A stretch of DNA of 7,065 nucleotides from Spirochaetaceae bacterium (GTDB taxonomy: Bacteria; Spirochaetota; Spirochaetia; B11-G9): contig DAOWMA010000109.1 of assembly GCA_030643345.1 (NCBI GenBank), positions 1 to 7,065 of the forward strand, read 5' to 3'. Below are positions 1 through 4,806 of this stretch, in pieces. Made by a program: the position numbers and the translations under genes. Each line of letters opens with the position of its first letter. Within the stretch, counting starts at the first letter, position 1. The notes under the pieces are model-generated. The model worked only from the letters and a program-made list of their open reading frames with translations, did no database searches and was not told the origin of the DNA.

Positions 1-1
1 C

Positions 2-1135
2 CTGTCTTTGGAAGGATATGCAAAAATTTTCCGTGCAAATACATTAAGTTCCGGTGTCATTCCCCAGTTCTCTATTATTCTTGGCCCATGTGCCGGTGGA
101 GCTGTTTATTCTCCGGCAATTACAGACTTTATCTTTATGGTGGACCAGGTAAGCCATATGTATATAACAGGGCCTGATGTAATTAAGGCCGTAACAGGAG
201 AAGAAATTTCCCATGAAGATCTGGGTGGTGCCAAGGCCCACACTTTTAAGAGCGGAAATGTACACTTCAGGTTCAGCTCCGAAGAGGAATGTCTTATTTT
301 TATTCAGAGACTTTTAACCTATCTCCCTTCCAATAACAAGGAGCTTCCTCCAGTATGGGAATGTGATGATCCAATTGACAGGAAAACTCCGGAACTTCTG
401 GATTTACTACCTGATAATCCAAGAAAACCTTACGATATCAAAGATTTGGTTAATGCTGTTTTTGATGTTGGTTCTTTTATTGAAGTACAGAAAGATTATG
501 CACAGAACATGGTAATTGGATTTGCCAAACTGAATGGATATACAATTGGTCTAATGGCTAACCAGCCAAAGGTTATGGCGGCTGTTCTTGATATAAATGC
601 ATCAGATAAAGCTGCAAGATTTGTAAGATTCTGTGATTCTTTTAACATTCCATTTATGTCCTTTGTTGATGTACCTGGTTTCCTCCCCGGGACAGGACAG
701 GAACATGGCGGAATAATTAGACATGGGGCCAAACTGCTCTATGCAATTGCTGAAGCAACGGTCCCAAAGATTGCCCTTATAGTAAAAAAAGCCTATGGGG
801 GAGCAAACATTGCAATGTCCTCAAAGTCTCTTGGTTTCGATAGAACTATTGCCTACCCAAGTGCAGAAGTTGCAGTTATGGGTGCTGAGGGTGCTGCAAA
901 TGTTATTTTCAGAAGAGATATCAAAGGGGCTGATGATCCCGCAGCTATGAGAGAACAGAAGATAAATGAATTCAGGGAAACTGTAATGAACCCATTTATC
1001 GCTGCAGGATTCGGTTTTCTGGATGATATTATTGATCCTGCTGAAACAAGACTGGAGCTTTGGAAATCTCTGGAGATGTATATGAATAAGAGTGAGGACA
1101 GACCAAAGAAAAAACACGGTAATATGCCGTTATAG
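2..1135 (+). CDS. Acyl-CoA carboxylase beta (carboxyltransferase) subunit, propionyl-CoA/methylmalonyl-CoA type, 5' truncated
   Basis: This is the carboxyltransferase subunit of a biotin-dependent complex. It moves a carboxyl group between carboxybiotin and an acyl-CoA, either as propionyl-CoA carboxylase or as methylmalonyl-CoA decarboxylase/transcarboxylase (MmdA/PccB family). The frame is open from base 2, so the start lies outside the window. About 377 residues remain of a family length near 510, so roughly the first quarter is missing. The TTG at position 8 is an internal codon: the family motif SLxGYxxIF runs straight across it. Visible family motifs are GPCAGGAVYSPA (oxyanion-hole region of the N-terminal crotonase-like domain), GGAKAHTFKSGNVHF, then in the C-terminal domain DVPGFLPGTGQEHGGIIRHGAK and AYGGANIAMSSKSLG, and a C-terminal KKKHGNMPL tail. 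The Asp codon at 839-841 aligns, from memory, with the residue that favours propionyl- over acetyl-CoA. No biotin-carrier or biotin-carboxylase gene is in view, so carboxylase and decarboxylase roles cannot be separated. Confidence 0.93.
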   Translation: MSLEGYAKIFRANTLSSGVIPQFSIILGPCAGGAVYSPAITDFIFMVDQVSHMYITGPDVIKAVTGEEISHEDLGGAKAHTFKSGNVHFRFSSEEECLIFIQRLLTYLPSNNKELPPVWECDDPIDRKTPELLDLLPDNPRKPYDIKDLVNAVFDVGSFIEVQKDYAQNMVIGFAKLNGYTIGLMANQPKVMAAVLDINASDKAARFVRFCDSFNIPFMSFVDVPGFLPGTGQEHGGIIRHGAKLLYAIAEATVPKIALIVKKAYGGANIAMSSKSLGFDRTIAYPSAEVAVMGAEGAANVIFRRDIKGADDPAAMREQKINEFRETVMNPFIAAGFGFLDDIIDPAETRLELWKSLEMYMNKSEDRPKKKHGNMPL

Positions 1136-1157
1136 ATTTTTTACAAGAGGATATTGA

Positions 1158-1562
1158 ATGTCAAGAGAAAAGGTTCGGGAAATAGTATTAAGTGCCGGGT
1201 CATGCCAGATGGCAACCTGTGTTGATGGTCAGCCAAGGGTACGACCAATGAAATTTGTAGTAACAGACGATTTTAAGTTCTGGTGTACTACAGTAAATAT
1301 CAGCGGAAAGGTTAAAGAATTAGAGGATAACCCGAAAGTTGAACTTTGCTGGGTAGATCAGCGGGGCAACCACCTTAGAGTAGCAGGTATTGCAGATTTA
1401 ACAGGTGATGCAGCAAAGAAAAAGAAACTTCTTGAATTACATCCAGGCGCTCTTGGATTATTTACAGATGAAAATGATCCATCCCTGGTTCATGTGGAAG
1501 TTGTTCCTACCAGAGTGCGATGGAAGAGCCATTCTTTTGGTGAGTATAACGAAGTGGAATAG
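1158..1562 (+). CDS. Pyridoxamine 5'-phosphate oxidase-like flavoprotein
   Basis: This is a 134-residue single-domain protein of the pyridoxamine-phosphate-oxidase-like split-barrel fold, which normally binds FMN as a cytoplasmic dimer. The recognisable pattern is a short N-terminal helix, a strand with MATCVDGQPRVRPMKF (residues 18-33), then FWCTT, SGKVKELEDNPKVELCW (about 49-65) and a closing VEVVPTRVRWKSHSFGE segment. Full PNP oxidase (PdxH) is about 200 residues and has a C-terminal substrate motif that is absent here, so this is not expected to make pyridoxal phosphate. The substrate is unknown; relatives include small FMN- or haem-binding reductase-like proteins. It starts 22 nt after the carboxyltransferase stop, has a Shine-Dalgarno AAGAGGA at 1145-1151 (6 nt before ATG), and shares the terminator at 1583-1616. 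It therefore probably sits in the same transcript. Confidence 0.85.
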   Translation: MSREKVREIVLSAGSCQMATCVDGQPRVRPMKFVVTDDFKFWCTTVNISGKVKELEDNPKVELCWVDQRGNHLRVAGIADLTGDAAKKKKLLELHPGALGLFTDENDPSLVHVEVVPTRVRWKSHSFGEYNEVE

Positions 1563-1582
1563 GATTCTTCCTGTTTTTTATG

Positions 1583-1616
1583 AAGGCTGTCTGGGGTTAT
1601 TTCAGACAGCCTTTTT
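1583..1616 (+). terminator. Rho-independent terminator after the flavoprotein gene
   Basis: A perfect 9-bp stem GGCTGTCTG (1585-1593) / CAGACAGCC (1603-1611) with a 9-nt loop is followed directly by TTTTT. The stem is extended by an AA/TT pair on the outside. It begins 20 nt after the stop codon at 1562. It insulates the carboxyltransferase-flavoprotein transcript from the toxin-antitoxin module that starts about 50 nt further on. Confidence 0.93.
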
Positions 1617-1629
1617 ATTTCTCATACTC

Positions 1630-1658
1630 TTGACTTATAAATTAAAAAGAATTATATT
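1630..1658 (+). promoter_or_regulatory. Sigma-70-type promoter of the ribbon-helix-helix/PIN module
   Basis: The -35 box TTGACT (1630-1635) and the -10 box TATATT (1653-1658) are each 5/6 matches to consensus and are separated by exactly 17 nt. Predicted initiation near 1665 leaves only about 12 nt of leader before the ATG at 1677, just enough to hold the ribosome-binding site GGAGG. Confidence 0.75.
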
Positions 1659-1683
1659 CCATATATGGAGGCGCATATGGAAT
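1656..1683. promoter_or_regulatory. Inverted repeat, probable antitoxin operator
   Basis: Perfect 9-bp arms ATTCCATAT (1656-1664) and ATATGGAAT (1675-1683) flank a 10-nt centre. A self-complementary CCATATATGG (1659-1668) lies within the site. The repeat covers the end of the -10 box, the expected transcription start, the ribosome-binding site and the first codons of the antitoxin. Ribbon-helix-helix antitoxins usually bind such palindromes to repress their own operon, so this is the natural operator; binding itself is inferred. Confidence 0.6.
1667..1671 (+). promoter_or_regulatory. Ribosome-binding site that decides the antitoxin start
   Basis: GGAGG lies 5 nt before the ATG at 1677. An in-frame ATG at 1665 overlaps this motif, falls at the predicted transcription start and has no ribosome-binding site of its own. 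Translation therefore most likely begins at 1677. Confidence 0.8.
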
Positions 1684-1922
1684 TATCCCATAAAACTACA
1701 ATCCTATTCTCCAAAAATCAGTTTTCGTCCCTAAAAAATCTGGCAAAAGTAAAAAAAACATCTATAGGCGATCTTATCCGGAGTGCCTGTGAGAAGGTAT
1801 ACGCTTCGAATGACAGAGAAGAGGCTGTAAATGCCGTTTTAGAATTGGAAAAACTGAAGCTGCCTGTAGCCTCTGTCCAGGAAATGAAGAGGGATCAGGT
1901 TCCCTTCAAAGAGATCTACTGA
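1677..1922 (+). CDS. Ribbon-helix-helix (CopG/Arc-like) antitoxin
   Basis: This is an 81-residue antitoxin of a type II toxin-antitoxin pair. It would neutralise the PIN toxin encoded next and repress the shared promoter. Residues 6-11 (KTTILF) form the likely DNA-contacting strand. They are followed by two helices, about 13-24 and 28-42 (TSIGDLIRSACEKVY), the usual strand-helix-helix layout. The charged C-terminal part (about 44-81, with REEAVNAVLELEKLKLPVAS) is the probable toxin-wrapping tail. The start at 1677 is preferred over the in-frame ATG at 1665 because GGAGG at 1667-1671 is correctly spaced only for 1677. Its stop TGA (1920-1922) shares one base with the toxin ATG, so translation of the two is probably coupled. 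The fold is assigned from sequence pattern; the exact antitoxin family is not recognised. Confidence 0.82.
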   Translation: MELSHKTTILFSKNQFSSLKNLAKVKKTSIGDLIRSACEKVYASNDREEAVNAVLELEKLKLPVASVQEMKRDQVPFKEIY

Positions 1923-2320
1923 TGGTTTTTATTGATACAAATATCTTTATGTATGCAGCAGGAAAAGAACACCCTAATAAAATCCCTTCAGTAAACCTGC
2001 TTCATAAAATCGCCTCTGGAAAAGTTGACGCTTGTATCAATGTAGAAGTACTGCAGGAAATACTGCATAGATACAGACATATTAATAGATGGGAAGACGG
2101 CAAATCAGTATATTCTCTTACCCACAAAATCGTTCCTGTTATATTTTCAGTTGATACTTTTATCATGGAAAAGTGTTTTGAGTTGTTAAACGAATACACC
2201 AATGTTATGGCCCGTGATGCACTTCATGCTGCTTTCTGCTGGATTAATGGGATCACTTCAATGTATTCATATGACCGGGATTTTGATATCTTTGACGGTA
2301 TAACCAGAATAGAACCTTAA
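1922..2320 (+). CDS. PIN-domain toxin (VapC-like ribonuclease)
   Basis: This 132-residue protein is a single PIN domain, the Mg2+-dependent ribonuclease fold of VapC toxins, which typically cut tRNA or rRNA and arrest growth until the antitoxin binds them. The acidic metal-binding residues are present in the usual order: Asp5 in FIDTN, Glu46 in EVLQEILHRY, Asp99 in ARDALHAA, and Asp118/Asp120/Asp122 in SYDRDFD near the C-terminus. Length fits the family (about 125-145), so it looks intact. It overlaps the antitoxin stop by 1 nt. A weak ribosome-binding site AAAGAGA lies at 1908-1914 inside the antitoxin gene. The RNA target cannot be told from sequence. No terminator is visible after it. Confidence 0.9.
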   Translation: MVFIDTNIFMYAAGKEHPNKIPSVNLLHKIASGKVDACINVEVLQEILHRYRHINRWEDGKSVYSLTHKIVPVIFSVDTFIMEKCFELLNEYTNVMARDALHAAFCWINGITSMYSYDRDFDIFDGITRIEP

Positions 2321-2360
2321 TATAAATGCGCTGTTTCAGGTGTAATCAATAGCTTTTCTA

Positions 2361-2786
2361 TTATTTACTGACAGGATTTATAATCTCCAAATTTTCCTCT
2401 TTTGCTGCTTTTAGGAGCTTATTATCACAGCAGACAAAAACATCAATCTCATCTTTTACACAAAGGGATGCTGCCAGTTGTATTGAATCCAATGTTTTTA
2501 ATTGGTAAGTATCGATAAGATTTTCACAATGTAATAAACCAGCAGAGTAGTCTATTTTGTAAAAATATTCGAAGTCATAACTAATTTCCTGTTTTAAGTA
2601 CTTATACTCATTTTTTGTAATTAGGTTTTCTAATAACAATCGCCTTAGAGTAGAATAACATTCTATAATTGTAAGCTCTGACACATATATATTTGAAGCC
2701 TGGTCCATCAATTCAGATACAAAACTGCTTCCTGGTTCTTCTATATAGTTTTTTATTAACGCACTTGTATCAAGAAAATAATTCAT
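2361..2786 (-). CDS. vapC: VapC-type PIN-domain toxin
   Basis: This 141-residue PIN-domain ribonuclease toxin is paired with the Phd/YefM antitoxin just upstream. The catalytic acidic set is complete: Asp6 in YFLDTSALIK, Glu42 in LTIIECYS, Asp100 in LDSIQLAAS and Asp121 in VCCDNKLLKAA. The N-terminal DTSALIKxYIxEPGS and the DSIQLA motif are typical of VapC proteins partnered with Phd-like antitoxins. This separates it from the + strand toxin, whose motifs differ (IDTN, ARDALHAA). The ATG overlaps the antitoxin stop as ATGA (4 nt), and no clear ribosome-binding site precedes it, so translation probably depends on the antitoxin. It appears full length. It converges on the other PIN toxin across a 40-nt gap. 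Confidence 0.92.
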   Translation of the reverse strand: MNYFLDTSALIKNYIEEPGSSFVSELMDQASNIYVSELTIIECYSTLRRLLLENLITKNEYKYLKQEISYDFEYFYKIDYSAGLLHCENLIDTYQLKTLDSIQLAASLCVKDEIDVFVCCDNKLLKAAKEENLEIINPVSK

Positions 2787-3010
2787 CTGTCATTTCTTTC
2801 TTCAGAAATAAAATCAATAGTTGTTTTTCTTGTATTCTTTAACTTCACACGGGAAACTGAGCGTTTCCATCCCTGGATGTTCTCATTAAAGGGTATAATT
2901 CTGGCTACTGGACTCCCTTTTTTAACTATTATAAAGCTCGCCCCTTCCTGAATTCTTTCAAAATACTTTTTTGAATGATTTCGAAAATCTGTAAATTGTA
3001 AATATTCCAT
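2783..3010 (-). CDS. Phd/YefM-family antitoxin
   Basis: This 75-residue antitoxin would bind and inhibit the VapC toxin encoded downstream and repress its own promoter. Residues 1-42 show the Phd/YefM DNA-binding and dimer domain: FTDFRNHSKKYFERIQEG (helix), then the hairpin SFIIVKKGSPVARIIPF that is diagnostic for the family. The rest (WKRSVSRVKLKNTRKTTIDFISEE) is the basic and acidic tail expected to fold onto the toxin. I place the start at the ATG 3010-3008 because AAGGGG (3024-3019) is 8 nt before it. The in-frame GTG at 3016-3014 would be only 2 nt from that site. The gene ends with a 4-nt overlap into the toxin, and a near-consensus promoter with an inverted repeat lies immediately upstream. 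Confidence 0.88.
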   Translation of the reverse strand: MEYLQFTDFRNHSKKYFERIQEGASFIIVKKGSPVARIIPFNENIQGWKRSVSRVKLKNTRKTTIDFISEERNDR

Positions 3011-3018
3011 TAACACAA

Positions 3019-3024
3019 CCCCTT
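3019..3024 (-). promoter_or_regulatory. Ribosome-binding site that decides the Phd antitoxin start
   Basis: Read on the - strand, AAGGGG stands 8 nt before the ATG at 3010 and 2 nt before the alternative GTG at 3016. Only the ATG has workable spacing. Confidence 0.7.
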
Positions 3025-3030
3025 AATTAC

Positions 3031-3059
3031 ATAATAATGTCATTTTTATGACATGTCAA
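3031..3059 (-). promoter_or_regulatory. Sigma-70-type promoter of the Phd/VapC module
   Basis: On the - strand a perfect -35 box TTGACA (3059-3054) is followed after 17 nt by a -10 box TATTAT (3036-3031, 5/6). Predicted initiation is near 3024, which gives a leader of about 14 nt that consists almost only of the ribosome-binding site. Confidence 0.8.
3037..3058. promoter_or_regulatory. Inverted-repeat operator inside the Phd/VapC promoter
   Basis: Arms ATGTCAT (3037-3043) and ATGACAT (3048-3054) are perfectly complementary around TTTT. A second palindrome, TGACATGTCA (3049-3058), shares the right arm, giving three alternating TGTCA/TGACA half-sites. They fill the spacer between the -10 and -35 boxes and run into the -35 box, the expected place for repression by Phd dimers. 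Binding is inferred from position and symmetry. Confidence 0.65.
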
Positions 3060-3208
3060 TCTTAAAGACTGAGATGGGTGCACAACAATACTTATTTGCT
3101 TTATTGAAATTGCTCATTAATAATTAAAACATAATCTGAATTTATATTTATTATTCACACTTTGTTCATATATTCCTGATACCAATGTAATATATAAGGA
3201 GCTAAATT

Positions 3209-4084
3209 ATGAAAAAGAAAGTAAAAATTCGTACATGGATTCAACTTATTCTGTTTATATTAATTGCACTAATAGCAATTAATCACACATTAGCAGAATC
3301 CGGAAGGGGAATCCCCTTTCTAGGCAGTGCATCCCTCCATGCAGTCTGCCCCTTCGGAGGAGTAGTAAGTTTATACAACCTTGTTACGGCTGGAACATTT
3401 GTTAAAAAAACCCACGAATCCAGTCTTGTACTGATGTATATTATCTTCGCGTCCGCCCTTCTTATGGGACCATTATTCTGTGGATGGATCTGCCCTATGG
3501 GGACATTTCAGGAATGGATTGGAAAGATTGGCAGAAAAATTTTTAAGAAAAAATACAACAGGTTTATCCCCTACAGCTTTGATAAATATCTGCGATATCT
3601 TCGGTACGGGGTTCTTGCCTGGGTTGTATATATGACAGCTGTTTCTGGAAAGTTGATTTTTCAGGATTTTGATCCATACTATACACTTTTTCAGTTCTGG
3701 ACTGGAGAAGTTGCTATTACAGGTTTTCTTACTCTGGGAGTAGTTATAATTCTATCTCTTTTTGTAGAGCGTCCCTTTTGTAAGTATGCATGCCCATACG
3801 GTGCTGTCCTGGGAGTTTTCAATCTTTTCCGAATTATTCCTTTAAGACGTAATCCAAACACCTGTATTGACTGCAAACTTTGCGACAGGGTCTGCCCCAT
3901 GAACATTACGGTTTCCAAAACCGGAAAGGTCATAAACCATCAATGCATAAGCTGCTATGAATGTACTTCGGATGATGGAGTATGTCCTGTTCCTGAAACA
4001 ATGGAGTTTCGTACTGGCCGATATAAGGCTGGTCGGAAGCAAGCTTCCTGCTCGCCCATGCGTCCTGGGGAGGCGATAAAATGA
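3209..4084 (+). CDS. NapH/MauN-like membrane polyferredoxin (4Fe-4S binding)
   Basis: This is a 291-residue integral membrane iron-sulfur protein, related to the NapH/NosR/CcoG group, that probably moves electrons between the quinone pool or ferredoxin and a partner at the outer face. Likely membrane helices are about 10-29, 73-92, 130-150 and 168-187. Cysteine motifs in order are HAVCPFGG (Cys47), CGWICP (Cys91/Cys95), CKYACP (Cys191/Cys195), and two ferredoxin-type clusters: Cys219-x2-Cys222-x2-Cys225-x3-Cys229-Pro and Cys246-x2-Cys249-x2-Cys252-x6-Cys259-Pro. The second cluster has a longer last gap than the usual x3. The CxxxCP pairs preceding helices are the signature of this group. The TLFQFWTGEVA and ECTSDDGVCPVPET segments mark a subfamily without a defined role. 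The ribosome-binding site AAGGAG (3196-3201) is 7 nt before the ATG. It overlaps the next gene by 4 nt, which argues that the two products act together. It is not NapH proper: no nap genes are nearby. Confidence 0.88.
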   Translation: MKKKVKIRTWIQLILFILIALIAINHTLAESGRGIPFLGSASLHAVCPFGGVVSLYNLVTAGTFVKKTHESSLVLMYIIFASALLMGPLFCGWICPMGTFQEWIGKIGRKIFKKKYNRFIPYSFDKYLRYLRYGVLAWVVYMTAVSGKLIFQDFDPYYTLFQFWTGEVAITGFLTLGVVIILSLFVERPFCKYACPYGAVLGVFNLFRIIPLRRNPNTCIDCKLCDRVCPMNITVSKTGKVINHQCISCYECTSDDGVCPVPETMEFRTGRYKAGRKQASCSPMRPGEAIK

Positions 4085-4803
4085 GGATAAAAGCAAATAT
4101 CGCTGCTGCTGTTCTGCCAGTCCTGTTTATCACTGGAATATTTATAAGCTCTGCTGTCGGATACTGGAGAACTGAAAGTTCAAAAAATCCAACGAAATTT
4201 ACATCCGGGATTTTCGAGGGGAAAGCAGATCCTGCAGATATCCGTGGTTCCTATTCTTTTAGTGATTTAGAGAAAGCATTTGATATTCCTGTAGCAACTT
4301 TGGCTAAAGCCTTTGGTTTTTCTGATATAGAAAACCTGGAAACTGTAAAGATCAAGGAGTTTGAAGCTGTTTACGGTTTGATAGGAGATCTGGAAATAGG
4401 AACAGGGAGTATGCGTTTGTTTATTGCCCTGTATAAGGGACTTCCGCTTGCAGCTGAAGAAGATACAGCTCTTCCGGAACCGGCATGGAATATTCTAAAC
4501 AAGGAAGGTGCAACAAATAAAGAAACTCTGGCAACTTACAGCGAAAGAGTTGTTTCCCTGGAAGGTCTGGAAGTTTCTGCAGAAACTGCAGAACACTCAG
4601 AGGAATCTGAAGAAACAACCATAAAGGGGAAAACTCTCTTTTCGGATCTTCTTGACTGGGGTCTAACCAAAGAACAGATAGATGACGCACTCGAAATACC
4701 AATGGGAACTCCAGGAGATTCTGTCAGAGATTTCTGCAGTGAAAATGGAATTGGATTCTCAACAGTAAAAGAACCACTTCAGGAATTGCTGGATAATATG
4801 TAA
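4081..4803 (+). CDS. Membrane-anchored partner of the polyferredoxin with duplicated small domain; function unknown
   Basis: This is a 240-residue protein. One N-terminal hydrophobic segment (about 7-28) is probably an uncleaved anchor, placing the rest in the periplasm. Two related segments follow: residues 54-122 begin IRGSYSFSDL and residues 181-238 begin IKGKTLFSDL. Each continues with a helix ending near a hydrophobic (I)P or LT/ALEIP turn. In the first segment there is the motif GTGSMRLFIALYKGLP (107-122). Between them come LPEPAWNILNKEG (131-143) and an acidic linker (164-180). I recall similar sequence fused to, or next to, polyferredoxins of this type, but no reaction is known to me. 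It has one lone cysteine (Cys219) and no obvious cofactor motif. The start is firm: GGGGAGG (4067-4073) lies 7 nt before the ATG, which overlaps the polyferredoxin stop as ATGA. No terminator separates it from the convergent gene 3 nt beyond. Confidence 0.75.
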   Translation: MRIKANIAAAVLPVLFITGIFISSAVGYWRTESSKNPTKFTSGIFEGKADPADIRGSYSFSDLEKAFDIPVATLAKAFGFSDIENLETVKIKEFEAVYGLIGDLEIGTGSMRLFIALYKGLPLAAEEDTALPEPAWNILNKEGATNKETLATYSERVVSLEGLEVSAETAEHSEESEETTIKGKTLFSDLLDWGLTKEQIDDALEIPMGTPGDSVRDFCSENGIGFSTVKEPLQELLDNM

Positions 4804-4806
4804 TAT

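Noticed and set aside
8..10. TTG as the start codon of the carboxyltransferase.
   Set aside because: The frame stays open to the window edge and family sequence continues across it, so the gene is simply cut by the window.
1665..1676. Earlier in-frame ATG for the ribbon-helix-helix antitoxin.
   Set aside because: It overlaps the GGAGG ribosome-binding site, coincides with the predicted transcription start and has no site of its own.
1405..1734. Open frame of 109 codons across the flavoprotein 3' end and the terminator.
   Set aside because: It overlaps a well-supported gene, crosses the terminator and antitoxin promoter, and its translation resembles no protein family.
2348..2362. Hairpin AATAG/CTATT between the two convergent toxin genes.
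   Set aside because: The stem is only 5 bp and AT-rich with no T run matched to it, too weak for a terminator.
3011..3016. GTG start that would add two residues to the Phd antitoxin.
   Set aside because: It is only 2 nt from AAGGGG, while the ATG at 3010 has 8-nt spacing.
3162..3193. Possible + strand promoter for the polyferredoxin operon (TTCATA 3165-3170 with TAATAT 3188-3193).
   Set aside because: Initiation would fall at about 3200, cutting into the ribosome-binding site at 3196-3201. Other pairings in the gap, such as TATATT at 3169-3174, lack a convincing -35 box.
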